Shown here: in pieces, positions 36,036 to 47,043 of the stretch
How positions within the stretch are numbered: position 1 is the stretch's first letter
Layout of the letters: every line of letters starts with the position of its first letter
Source: Lingula anatina
Taxonomy: Eukaryota; Brachiopoda; Lingulata; Lingulida; Lingulidae
NCBI RefSeq assembly: GCF_001039355.2
Contig: NW_019776157.1
Coordinates: forward strand, 595,232 to 659,231
Length of the DNA stretch: 64,000 nucleotides
Direction: 5' to 3'
Translations under genes and position numbers: made by a program
The notes under the pieces: model-generated
The model's input: only the letters and a program-made list of their open reading frames with translations
The model's database searches: none
Told to the model about the DNA's origin: nothing

Positions 36036-37040
36036 ATGCGTCTACGGATGACTAGATTCACAACAACGTTCTACTTCGTTAACATGTGCTTCGTCTTTCC
36101 CTTTATGACACTCTTCATCAGGGACGAAAACCTTAACGAGGCAGCCAACAGAGACGCTGAGAGGATTTGTAACGAACACGACCTGTCTGGATTGCAAAAA
36201 GATCGTCGGTGCAGGACTGACGCCGACGCTGCCGCTGACAATGCGGACATGTTCAGTCGGTCCGATGTTTTAATCACAGGTCCGCCGCGCAGTGGGACAA
36301 CGATAGCTGGGAAGATTGCCAGCTACTCTGAAAACACGAAATACCTCCACGAGCCCATGAATCCCGGTGAGCGTCTGGTCAACTGCGGTAATATTACAGC
36401 AAAGCCGAAAGTTTATAAGCACGCCGATGTCAACTTGGTAGTGGACATTAAAGGATGGGAGAGATTTTACGTAGAAATGTTCCCAAGATGCAGGAACGGA
36501 ACGGACACCCGTTTGATACTTAAAGATCCGATAGCTTTGAAATTTTCCCACAGTCTGCAGAAAAGGTTCTCTTTGTTGGTTGTCGTAAAAATCCGCCATC
36601 CGGCTGCTCTGATTGCCAGCGATTGTGCTCGCAGGACTGACTGGAAGGCGCGTTACTGCAATACAAAGTCGATCATGAGATACCTCGCCCAACGCAAAGA
36701 ACAATTCCAGATAATTGTCAGACTGTATAAGCTGTACGGTAATCAGACGAAATTTTGGTACTTTACCAAGCACGAGGACTTTTGCGACAATCCTCTGTGG
36801 GAAGCGCGCCGGATGCTGGAGTTCCTTCGGATGCGCTTTACACATTCCATCCTCCACAAAGTGGAGAATATTACGTCAATAGAAAATCCTTCAAAGGTCA
36901 AAAGGTACCATGATATCCATACAAATTCCAAAGCTGTCAAAGACAACTGGAGACACCAGCTAGGTGGTGATCAAATAGAAATCATCAAGCGACAGACTTC
37001 ATTCTATTGGAAACTTTTCTACACGGAGAAAGACTGGTGA
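36036..37040 (+). CDS. Golgi-type PAPS-dependent sulfotransferase, copy 2
   Basis: 334 residues, single exon, with the same membrane segment, GPPRSGTT loop and VVVKIRHPAALIAS motif as the copy at 27806. About 25 residue changes and one deletion separate them. They are concentrated in the stem (residues 30-75) and the C-terminal third, while both PAPS-binding motifs are unchanged. The frame is intact, so both could be functional. A possible AATAAA lies shortly after the stop, near 37073. Substrate unknown. Confidence 0.88.
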   Translation: MRLRMTRFTTTFYFVNMCFVFPFMTLFIRDENLNEAANRDAERICNEHDLSGLQKDRRCRTDADAAADNADMFSRSDVLITGPPRSGTTIAGKIASYSENTKYLHEPMNPGERLVNCGNITAKPKVYKHADVNLVVDIKGWERFYVEMFPRCRNGTDTRLILKDPIALKFSHSLQKRFSLLVVVKIRHPAALIASDCARRTDWKARYCNTKSIMRYLAQRKEQFQIIVRLYKLYGNQTKFWYFTKHEDFCDNPLWEARRMLEFLRMRFTHSILHKVENITSIENPSKVKRYHDIHTNSKAVKDNWRHQLGGDQIEIIKRQTSFYWKLFYTEKDW

Positions 37041-38183
37041 TAGCTAGGCCTACATGGCTTACTAAACGGGAAAAAATAAAAGTAAATTGAACGTTGTCTT
37101 CCTGTTCTCTGCCTTACTCACACGACATTGAATCCGTTAATCAAATTACCTATTTTATTTTATTTACTTATTTTATCGCCATAGACAATAGAAAGAAAAA
37201 CAAACGCGTGATCAGTACGGAGTAAAAGAGTATAAATACTTGCGAATTTGTATTAATCAACAAAAATAATTACCGTGTATTGAAAAAATTTAATTGGTGT
37301 CCAGTTTCATCAATAGTTATTCTGTGGACAGTTCCCCTCAGGACTGCGGTCATTTTTAACTATAGCATAACAATGGTGGAGACACATTGATAAGTATCTA
37401 GCGATTGAGAAACATAACTTTATTCAAGGGATAACTATTTTTTTCCAAAGAAAAGCATAATCCGTAGAATAGCGCTATCTAGCATTGATGAAATTGAGAC
37501 GCACTGTTTTGTTACCCTATTCACTAGCTTTTTTTCATACTAAAAAAATTTAAATAATTGGCGTTGTCAGCACGTTTTTATAAACAGTAAGGTGCTATGT
37601 GGTTTGCGGATTACATTTCTTTTTACCGTTCCTTAATTCCGATGAGACAATGACGTTATATGTCTAAATACGTTATCCCTACTCCAGTAATTTTAATCTT
37701 AATTCCTTTTTAAAAAAGGAATATTTGGCGTTGTTAACACTTTTTTATAAATAGCAAGGTGCTATGTAAGTGATTTACGGATTACTTTTTTTTGCTGCTC
37801 TTTAACCCCTATGAAATTTGTTACCTTATATTTATAAATACGTTGTCCCCACTCCACTAATTAAAACGAGTTAGAAAATTTTGCATTACTCCAGAAGGTC
37901 TCTGCCTTTTCTATGACGGTATAAAGGGCTGGGGTGAATGGAAGGGAGGGGGCATAATGCACCCACCAAGGTGTAACGTGAGACGAGGGTAATTTAGGCC
38001 GAACTGTCAGACAAATTAACCATTTAAAATGTGTCTAAAATGACACTTTTTTGTCTACCTATGCGTTAATGTTGTTGATGAGATACAGACTATCTTTGAG
38101 AGCTACACATATATATCTGCTTCAGAGGTATGAAGGTCAGTAGTGTCAAATAGTTTGAAGTCATCATTTTCAGGGGCCTGGAT

Positions 38184-38373
38184 ACAGGTGTAACGTGACA
38201 GAGAGTCCCCCCTCCCCCCCTCCCCCAATGATAAGGAGTCCGCTTCACATTCATTTACACAGGTAAACCTCGCCCTAGATTTTGACCCGCTGGGGTTAGG
38301 ATAACCCTAACCATTATAACTAAACGGAGGGCAGACTTTCTGTTACACGGACCCTCAGTTTCGTTGCACCGGC
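38184..38373. mobile_element. MITE family E, copy 1
   Basis: CAGGTGTAACGTGACAG at the left and GTTTCGTTGCACCGGC at the right form imperfect inverted ends. Contains CCGCTTCACATTCATTTACA and TAACCCTAACCATTATAA, shared with copies at 46864 and 63663. Confidence 0.7.
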
Positions 38374-39341
38374 TACAAATAGTCAATGTTCATACTTGTG
38401 GGACATAGATTGTTTCATATTTGTGGAATATTGATTGCTGTAGGTGAAAAGTACATTTTTTTCATCAGTTGTGTCACTATTCTCACAGGTGACTCACGAA
38501 CAGAATTACTTCTGCTGTAAAGTAAATAATCCTATTTTTTTATTTCGGTAAATATTTTACCCTTGTGCTCAACCACCCCCCCCCCCTTCCCCGCTTCCCC
38601 CTAAGCAAAATATTGGATCTTTCAGTGCAATATGGAATGTTCATGTATCTCCCCGTAAGAAATAGATAAGAAATAGTGACCTTCTTGTCCGATTGCTTTG
38701 TCAGATGGCCACCTACCCTTAGCAAAATATCGGGCCTGCTGCAAATTTGCAGCGAATTTGCTGCAGTATGGCTGCAAATTAGCAACCATAACTTGCCGCA
38801 AAATTGCTGCAATATTGTTGCAAACTTTTCATTTTACAAGGATATCGAATCTACTTCATGAAAGTGTGTACGCACAAAGTATTTCCAATAAACAAATATG
38901 GCATGCTTGAAGCTCGTGGTTTGAGCAAATAACAGTGGGGGGTCAAGAAGTAGGTCAGAGGACCAATACAATATATAATACGGTTCGATTTCATCCTACT
39001 AAGGGTTACCAGAAGAAAGCACAGCTGTCTTAATTGAGGCAGATCCAGGTAAGAGACATACAAATATACCGTTTATATATAATCAAAGTAACGATAGGCA
39101 ATACGTTCTAAGGTCAGTATAAAAGAACATAGTGACGCGATGTATTCTATATCCTTCACACCTCGTGATGACTAAGCAAAAACACCGTATACCTCAGGGC
39201 AGGCATACTCGCCCTAACTTATTTTCTCCTTCCTTTTCTTTTTTCCCCCTTCCTAACACCTCTTCTCCCTTCCTCTCTCCTCTCAAGTCACCCCATCTCA
39301 CCTTTTCTTCATTTCTCTCTTCTCCCTCAGCCTCTGCCCCC

Positions 39342-39344
<3 letters not shown>

Positions 39345-39401
<57 letters not shown>
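39345..39401. repeat. (CT)n microsatellite
   Basis: About 28 CT dinucleotides upstream of deiodinase copy 1. Confidence 0.95.
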
Positions 39402-39403
<2 letters not shown>

Positions 39404-39601
39404 GGGATCCCATTGGGTATTTTCGTTTCCAGTGAAAGCCACTAGGCCTATTGTTCCGAGATACACGGAACTTTTTTTTTTTTAATAAATAAGTTACATG
39501 TATTATAAAGATGCATCTATGAAGATCTACTATAAAGATGTAGGCCTAATATCTAATCCAAGCTTTCGATCGGTCCCTAGACCTTCTTCGGGGATTTGAA
39601 A

Positions 39602-39644
<43 letters not shown>

Positions 39645-39759
39645 CTTTGTCACACACATACGCGCGTGCATTAACTGTCACCAAATCTTTCAGATGGACT
39701 TAAAGCGTGCTACATTTTTGTTTGCAGGTGTGTAACCTGAATTTGACAACAGACCAAAT

Positions 39760-40284
39760 ATGACAGAAGATAACATAAAGCCAGTTGAGCTTGACGACAA
39801 AGTGCCGGACATCTCGGTAGTCAGTTTGGATGGCTCTTCACGTCCGCGCCTCTCGGAATTTGCGAAACCAGAGCGCCCCCTTGTGCTGAATTTCGGAAGC
39901 TGCACCTGAGGCCCGTTTATGGCAAACGTCGCCGCTTTTAAGCAGCTGGTGACAGAATTTGCCGACAAATCCGATTTTTTGACAATTTACATCCGCGAAG
40001 CTCACCCCGTGGATGGATGGTACATGGAAAACCCCTACAAACTGTATCAACATAAAACACTAGAAGAACGCTTCAAGGCAGCGTCCATCTTGGCTGAGAA
40101 TGACCTGGGCTGCCCCCTGGTGGTAGACGATATTGACAACACGGCCGACCGAACCTTTGAAGCGATGCCGGAGAGACTGTATATCATTGTAGATGGGAAA
40201 ATCGCGTATAAAGGAGGAAAAGGACCGTTTAATTACAACCTTGAAGAAGTCAGAGATTGGTTGAATGCGATTAGCAAATTGTAG
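39760..40284 (+). CDS. Iodothyronine deiodinase-like selenoprotein, copy 1 (UGA = Sec at 39907-39909)
   Basis: Thioredoxin-fold selenoprotein of the deiodinase family, whose known members remove iodine from thyroid hormones using selenocysteine. The 174-residue frame is open only if TGA at 39907-39909 is read as Sec: LNFGSCT-Sec-GPFM, residue 50, is the family active site. After it come IYIREAHPVDGW (family His motif), CPLVVDDIDNTADRTFEAMP, ERLYIIVDGKIAYKGGKGP and EEVRDWLN, all matching deiodinases. A SECIS element lies 404 nt after the stop. A TAA lies in frame 27 nt before this ATG, just after an acceptor-like ttgtttgcag, so the N-terminal membrane anchor of vertebrate enzymes (about 250-280 residues) is absent. 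Substrate is not proven. Confidence 0.93.
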
Positions 40285-40680
40285 AAAAATAATTAGACAC
40301 ATAGGCCTAGTTTACAGTAATTAAAGTTTTGTTTAAAATTCACTCAACGTTTGAAAGAGGACATGGCAATAGATCCGGTTATGAAATCGCGCTAGGTGCA
40401 ATGGCGCTGCAGGTTTTCAGTGAAGGTGCTGAAGAAAAACAGTGTAGCAGTTTTGTCTCTGCTAAGAAATCTAAAAGAGGGGGAAAATAACGAAATAATA
40501 TAATAAAATAAAAAGCGAGACAAATAGGCCTATGGTGGAATAAAGTAGGCCTACCGGTATTAATTATAAGCATTACATATAGTGTAGGACACAGGTGCTG
40601 AATTAACATTTTTATAGGACCTAAACAGCCGTTTTCTCAAAGACATGCAGTGAATGTGACCCAAACGCACGTGGAGGCGG

Positions 40681-40741
40681 TGCCTACATGACAAGGGTAT
40701 TTTAATCGTCTTTGACAGAAATATTCTTTGATGCAACGGCA
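40681..40741 (+). promoter_or_regulatory. SECIS element, copy 1 (form 2)
   Basis: ATGA (40688-40691) and TGAT (40729-40732) form the non-Watson-Crick core. Between them AAGGGTATTT pairs with AAATATTCTT (two G-U), the unpaired AA follows, and GTC-TTT-GAC makes the extra mini-stem of form 2. Below the core TGCC (40681-40684) pairs with GGCA (40738-40741). Located in the 3' UTR before AATAAA at 40789. Confidence 0.87.
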
Positions 40742-40788
40742 TTTGCTCCAATACCGGGGCACATTTTCTGTGTTGTTTGCAATATTAA

Positions 40789-40794
40789 AATAAA
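40789..40794 (+). promoter_or_regulatory. Poly(A) signal of deiodinase copy 1
   Basis: AATAAA about 50 nt after the SECIS, conserved in copy 2 at 49862-49867. Confidence 0.6.
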
Positions 40795-41511
40795 CATACT
40801 CGGATAAATAATTTTATAGAGTTTTAAGTATTTTTATTATTATTACAATGACGACAACGAAGCTTTCACACATTTCTTACCAACGTCTTTTCATACAAAT
40901 TGCAATTATATATAATCTATTTCTCCGTACGGATCACGCGTTTAATTGTTATTCTTTCCATTCCATACTTTCTTTCCATTCATGTCTATGGCCTGAACTT
41001 TTCCATTCTCTTCTGCACATGATAGAAAATAGCAATCGTATTGGGAAATTAACCAATCATATAAAACTATATTCCAATTAGACCTTTTCCACCTTTTCCG
41101 AACACTAAAAAATGTCCACACTTGTTGACTCTTAAAGAAATTTAACTTACATTCAACAACTCCCTATCCTTTTACTTATTTGATTCCTCTTTAATCATTA
41201 CCTGCTATTAGTGAATCGTAAGTCATTAACTTTACAACATTATTTTTAGTCACACAACAGGCAACTTCACATTACAAACAGGCCAAGTTTAGACTGGTTT
41301 TAACAAGGCATATGAATTAGTCAACCAATTAATTTATTAATTACAACATTAAATAAAAAACACAATGAATTAATAAAATAAATAGATATAGGAATACATG
41401 AATAAACAAAAATATTCAGACAGCAATGCATAGGCCTACATAGTAAGTGTTCCCTTAACTGTGATCTAAAACGGAATAGTTTTAAAATTTCACAACGGGT
41501 TGCCATTTACT

Positions 41512-41665
41512 TACCCTCTACCAGGTCGAGTGATAGATTTTTTTACAGATATTCACAGATATGTCTCTAGCTAGATAGATAGATAGTCATTTACAGCTGA
41601 ACTCTAGCTAGAGACATATCTGTGAATATCTGTAAAAAATCTATCACTCACCCTGGTAGAGGGTA
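41512..41665. mobile_element. Mutator-like MITE with about 65-bp inverted arms
   Basis: Nearly the whole element is inverted repeat: TACCCTCTACCAGG, GAGTGATAGATTTTTT and ACAGATATTCACAGATATGT have exact complements on the right. A 9-bp duplication CCATTTACT flanks it (41503-41511, 41666-41674), as in Mutator-type elements. Confidence 0.85.
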
Positions 41666-41867
41666 CCATTTACTTAACAACACAATCCGTTGTGAAATTT
41701 GAATCCGTTTCGTAATGTTTGCTATGATAAACACAGAATGAAAAAAAATGGTCCTAAGTCATCTAATCACCGAGTTTTCAATTTCTCTCACTCATTCTTA
41801 CCTCCCCTCTTATTCTCCTCTTCCAATCTACTATCTCTCCTTATCTCCTTTCTTTATTTTTTTTTTC

Positions 41868-41869
41868 TA

Positions 41870-41905
<36 letters not shown>
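41868..41905. repeat. (CA)n microsatellite
   Basis: About 18 CA dinucleotides. With the (CA)n at 42721-42749 it brackets a private segment of copy 1. Confidence 0.9.
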
Positions 41906-41907
<2 letters not shown>

Positions 41908-42714
41908 TAAGTGCCAGATTCCTTGCTTTAGATTTACAAGGTGTAAGTGCTAGATTCCTTGTTTTAGATATACAAGGTGTGAGTAGTTTTCATGACTTGC
42001 GTGAGTAGCGCGCCTGTTTTGAATGTAACCGAGTCATAACGCTACAGGATTTTGCACAAGTAGGGTCTCCCCTGCATTTTACCGTTATTTCCAACGTTGT
42101 ATCGTGTATTGTTACAGTTGTACGGAGAAATCATAATGTAAGTGTTTATCTTATCAAAATGTATTTGCATAGTGTATTTATTAGTTTTCTGTATAAATAA
42201 TAAAGATAAAATATTGGTACATTAGTTGGAACACCTGGTAGGGTGTGGCCACGAGTATGAAATACAGTAAATGTAAAATACGAGAACGCATTAGCATAAT
42301 TGTCAACTGTAAAGCCTTGCTGTTATTCAGTATTTAACGTTTTAATTAAAATTATATTATGGTAATTGTATTATAAGGTAAATTTCATATTATTTGTGCT
42401 TATTGAATAAATAACAGATTCAAGTCTCGCTATATAAAGCCGACTTAATGTAATGTTCAATATATCTAGTAAAATACAGTTATGTATTTGATGTATGTAA
42501 TTTAAATGTTCAGATGCACAAGTATTTATATAGTTTCCTTTATTTATTTTATTTATTTATTGTTTTCTTTCCTAGATTATGTACCTTGCTGTCTTGCTGT
42601 CTTGCTGACTTGTCCATTTGCTGTACCGACATAAGAGATGTGAATGGCAAAATGTTAACTGAACTGAATGTTGAAATAAAGCATGAGTTACAAATATTCT
42701 CCACTGTCTCAACG

Positions 42715-42751
<37 letters not shown>

Positions 42752-43400
42752 TCTTGGCAAACGTAGATGTGAAATCAGAGTTCCCACCAGATAACAAACG
42801 CAATTCCCTGACATGGTACCAGTTATCTCCAATATTTAAAGAAGTTGAGGTCACCCAGTCCAAATAACATGATATAAGTTTACGTATCTTGCAATATCTA
42901 TTTTACCCACGTTAAAAACCAGTCGCTTTTATCAACCAAATATAAATATTAATTAACCAACTTTAAACTTGTTGATAAAGTTTGGACGGAATAAGCTTAC
43001 TCTAAGAAGTAATCTGAATACTGCAGTAGATACTATGACTTAGTTTCTACAAAAGACTTTTTCTAACATACTAACAATGCTGTGAGAGTAAAGACATAGT
43101 TTATGCATAACACTGAAAATCTGATCAGCTAAGTTTTACAAATGCATGCATAACATTATGAAAACAATCTAACTCTAATCCAAACTGTGCTATAACACTG
43201 AAAAAGTTCCCAAATATATCACCTAAATTTTTCCAAAACTAAATTATCTCAACAACTATTCTAACTACATGAATAACTATCAACTAAATGCAGTGTTTCA
43301 TATGACATGAGACATTAAAGTGTACTGCATCAATATCAAACATAAACATGACATTCAACAAGTCAATCATAGAAATATTAATGAGTCTATTACTGACATT
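41905..43400. other. Gene-free DNA between deiodinase copy 1 and the gypsy remnant
   Basis: Positions 41905-42720 are absent from block copy 2. Two short AAGTGC(C/T)AGATTCCTTG units lie at 41910 and 41945. Homology to copy 2 ends at 42922. The rest, to 43400, is A/T-rich without recognisable coding sequence. Confidence 0.6.
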
Positions 43401-43978
43401 AGAACACAGTTCAGATTTCACAGGTTCATTTTGTGGACTGGTTTGACAACTCGTCCAGATCTTGTTTGGAGAGCTCCTGGTGAACTTGGTAAACCAGCTT
43501 TTGGTGGTTCAGCTCTGGGTGAACTGATAGGACCTGGTGGACTAGGCTGTCCACTCTCTAGCCTCACGTGCTTCTGGTTCCGTCGGAGGACAGAACCCGT
43601 ATCTGTCTGCACTATGACTGACCTCGGAGTGACCGCATGTGGGAGTACTGTCCCTCGAGTATCCCAGGACTTCTCCATATCAGTTCTCAGGCGAACTCTC
43701 TCTCCTTCCTGGAGAGGAGTCAACTGTTTCACCCCGTGATGTCTGTCATAGTAGAATTTCTGGTCCCGCTTAGCTGTCTGATCATTCTTACGAACAGTCT
43801 CTGGGTTTGGCCATTCAGGCTCAAGATGTTTGTCCAGACATGGTAGAGTGGTGCGGATGTTACGTCCCATGATCAACTGGGCCGGACTGAATCCCGTGGA
43901 GCTGTGTGTGGTTGATCGGTAGGACATCAAGCCCAAGAATGGGTCTGGGTGCCGAAGGATAGACTTGGCCACTTGGAC

Positions 43979-44856
43979 CCCATTTCCATAGATTTTAGAT
44001 CGATCTATCCCTGTTGGGAGTCTCACTAGATTACTGTCAGCTTAGCCGGCTTAAAGCAATAATAACTCTTCCTTTGAGATTCAAAATTCAACAAGAAATA
44101 CATTCTAAACAACACATGGAAATATATAAATTGCATTTCACCACTAAAACGGCTGTTATTGTAAAACTAAAAACTGTGCTTGTCAATAGGGCTTTCGGTG
44201 CCTTTCTTCCCGGTCGTCAAGGCATCTGTGGCCAAGGATGTTGGCGCATCACGCGGATTCTCGCGTGCATTCGAGACCAAAATAACATGTGACGGGATAA
44301 GATGTAGCAGGCGCATGACACAATCCTCAGACGTAAGTTGCGAGTTTTTGTACAGTGTGTCGGATAACGAAAAGCCCAGAACTGCACACGTTGTAGATAT
44401 AAATGCATTCTGAACAATAAGACGATTATATCGTATGAATCTTATTTTATTGTAATAAAGTGTTGTTGTTGTCTGCTTTTCCCGCGGTTTTAAGTAGGTC
44501 ATCAGAAAACCCCGCAATGTCAGAGAGGGCTCCGTCAGTTAAAATCTCTTAAGTGATTTTAACAAAAAAAACAAGCGTTCAGGAAAAAAAACTTGGACTA
44601 ACTTTGAATGCAGGAATGGGGTCGTTGACCATTGGTAAGTACGGGAAAATTGCTACTTACGCCAGGAAAATCCAATTTTTGGCCAAAACGAAGAGTTATT
44701 ATGACTTTAAGCGTCTGTCCCGCCTACTGAAAGCTGTAAGGGGGTAATTAACTATGGTGCGCGCTCGGCTGACTGCAATTTAGCGTGAACCCCCAGGGAA
44801 TTAGGGCGATCTAAATCTTAATCCCTGGATCGATCTAAATCTCTGGGTATACACCT
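43979..44856. mobile_element. MITE family B, long member, nested in the gypsy integrase
   Basis: Ends carry the family B marks (TTTTAGATCGATCTATCCCT with GGGAGTCTCACTAGATTA at the left; GGGAATTAGGGCGATCTAAA with GATCGATCTAAATCTCTGGG at the right), but the middle is about 600 bp longer than in other copies. TTGGAC occurs on both sides (43973-43978, 44857-44862). Removing the element and one TTGGAC restores AVQVAKS in the integrase frame. No transposase recognised. Confidence 0.85.
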
Positions 44857-46324
44857 TTGGACAGCACGCTCTGAAGCACTATTAGACTGCGGGTACCGGG
44901 GACTTGACGTGATGTGCTAGAACTCGTAGCGCTGTGCGAACTCAGCAAACTCTGCTGAGGCGAACTGGGGTCCATTGTCGGAGATCAACACACATGACAC
45001 TCCCCATCGGGCAAACAGCTACTTCAGTTTCCGTAGTACATCTTGAGTTTGCGTGCGCTCCTGGTATAATATCTCAATATACCTTGAGTAATAGTCAATT
45101 ATAGTGACATAGGTCTTCCCACGGCGTACCGGGAAGAGGAGTGGGTTTCAGGGGCTCATGAAACTGTCTTTTCTGGTAGGTCTGGCAATAGCTGCAGTTA
45201 CCCAGTTTCCTTGATCTCCTCGGCCATGTCAATCCGGAAAACGGCATTACGAGCCCGTTCCCTGCATTTAGTAATGCCCTGATGACCTTCGTGAATCCTC
45301 CCCAGGATTTCCGTCTCTGGCACCACAATATTGTCATCATATAACAGGAGACCTTGGGCAACAGATAGATGTCTCCGGATTCCATGGTACTTCTTAAGTT
45401 GTCGAGGTACGTCAGCTTGGTACTGTGGCCATCCCCGCGTTGTCTGCTCCATGACAGCTTGGGGGTCAGTGCCCAACGCGGTCTCCTTGCGTAAGATGTC
45501 AAGCTTGATGGGTGAGAAAGCAATATGTTGAACATCTTCTGCAAACAACTCCACCTCGTCTGATCTCGATTCATCCTGATGTCCTATGGGAAGAGGGCTC
45601 CTGGTTTCAGCCACCACGAGGTCTTTGCCGGGCACATACACAGCCTTGGCGCTAAATCTCATCAGTCGGAGTAGCAGACGCTAGCATATAATGTCTTTGG
45701 TTATCATGAGGGGAACGAGTGGCTTGTGGTCGGTCTGCAACTCAAACTGTGACCCCACGAGGTACTTGGAGAATTTCTCGCAGGCCCACGTTGAAGCCAA
45801 GCATTCCTTGTCAATCTGGGCATATCTTCTTTCAGCGTCGGTAAGGGTCCTCGAGGCGAATGCCACTGGTTCCAGTTGTGGCCATGGCGAGCCCCGAGAC
45901 CATAACTAGACGAGTCAGCACTAACAACGGTCGGCTTGCTAAAATCGAAATAGGCAAGCACAGTCCATCAACAATGTCTTGGCTTTGTCGAATGCCCTCG
46001 CTTGCTGGCTGCCCCACATCCAGGCAGAGTCGGACCTCAGAAGGTCATTCAGCGGCTTGAGGATGGTCGCCAGGTAACTCACAAACCGGCCAAGGTAGTT
46101 GACCATTCCCAAACACCGTCTCAGATCCTCCTCAGCCCGGAGACGGTCAGCAGAAGGCCGGATGCCCTCAGCATCAACGTGATGACCCAGAAAATTTAGG
46201 TTAGTTTGGCTGAAGCGACATTTGCTCTTGTTCACTTTCAGACCAGATTTCGGAATCAAGTCCATCACACGCCTTAGGATCTGGTCGTGTTCTGCTTTTG
46301 CCCTCCCATGACGTGACTTAAAGC

Positions 46325-46380
46325 TCAAAGGAGAAGATCTCCTCCTTTGAGCTGTAAGAAGATCTTCTCCTTGGAGCTGT
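46325..46380. repeat. Short palindromic rearrangement in the gypsy RT
   Basis: AAGGAGAAGATCT and AGATCTTCTCCTT sit close together with a repeated GAGCTGTAAG, marking a local inversion-duplication at the broken RT start. Confidence 0.5.
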
Positions 46381-46863
46381 AAGTCACGTAATGCCTCCCT
46401 GTCTGCCATCCAGCTACTAGCCTGTAACGTATTTGTTCATAGAGGCCGAGGTCGTCGTAGTCGGGGCCGTGGCCGAGGCCGTGGAGGCTCCGGACCAGGA
46501 AATTACACAGCAGTGCATTTACACAGATCAGCCATATCATACAATGTTCTCACAAACTGTTTCACTGACTCCCCACTGTTCTGATCACGTCAATATAGTA
46601 GGGGAGCCAAACTCCAAAAGCCTTCAAAAAAGGGTANCACCCACCAAGGGGTAACGTGAGACGAGGGTAATTTAGGCCGAACTGTCAGACAAATTAACCA
46701 TTTAAAATGTGTCTAAAATGACACTTTTTTGTCTACCTATGCGTTAATGTTGTTGATGAGATACAGACTATCTTTGAGAGCTACACATATATATCTGCTT
46801 CAGAGGCATGAAGGTCAGTAGTGTCAAATAGTTTGAAGTCATCATTTTCAGGGGGCCTGGATA

Positions 46864-47043
46864 CAGGTGTAACGTGACAGAGAGTCCCCCCCCCCCCTCC
46901 CCCCCCTCCCCCAATGATAAGGAGTCCGCTTCACATTCATTTACACAGGTAAGCTCCGCCCTAGATTTTGACCCGCTGAGGTCAGGCTAACCCTTACCAT
47001 TATAACTTAACGGAGGGCGGACCCTCAGTTTCGTTGCACCGGC
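46864..47043. mobile_element. MITE family E, copy 2
   Basis: Same ends and interior as 38184-38373, part of the duplicated block, with a longer C run near the left end and a deletion before the right end. Confidence 0.65.

Larger units (their letters stand above)
32280..37090. repeat. Segmental duplication, unit 2 (sulfotransferase block)
   Basis: Counterpart of 24255-28860. Lacks the three MITEs and the LINE of unit 1 but has a private insertion at about 34055-34832. Followed by 37270-38106, which matches the DNA flanking the LINE in unit 1 and ends in the same seam (GCGTTAATGTTGTTGATGAG to CACATATATAT). Confidence 0.85.
37957..42922. repeat. Segmental duplication, deiodinase block copy 1
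   Basis: Matches 46638-50922 from CACCCACCAAGG to ACCCACGTTAAAAACCAG, where similarity stops abruptly. Copy 1 has a private segment of about 830 bp (41905-42720) inside a (CA)n run and a MITE at 41512-41665. Confidence 0.85.
43418..46415 (-). pseudogene. Decayed Ty3/gypsy retrotransposon pol
   Basis: Read on the minus strand, the order is reverse transcriptase end (SGLKVNKSKCRFSQTNLNFL, then GMVNYLGRFV, about 46330-45970), RNase H ([20 protein letters not shown], about 45865-45680), integrase zinc finger (HEGHQGITKCRERARNAVFR, then CSYCQTYQKRQFHEP, about 45290-45135), integrase core (about 45130-44860 and 43972-43800) and C-terminal tail (about 43800-43420). This is the Ty3/gypsy domain order. 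Frameshifts and stops break it in several places, the start of RT, protease and gag are missing, and no LTRs were found. An 878-bp DNA transposon interrupts the integrase at 43979-44856. Confidence 0.88.

Noticed and set aside
39919-40284. A 121-residue protein starting at the Met after the TGA
   Set aside because: The TGA is the deiodinase selenocysteine codon; the upstream part is conserved and in frame, and a SECIS is present.
46430-46560. Plus-strand Arg/Gly-rich reading (GRGRRSRGRGRGRGG)
   Set aside because: Short, next to a broken retrotransposon end and a contig join; it could be a gag-like or RGG fragment but nothing confirms it.
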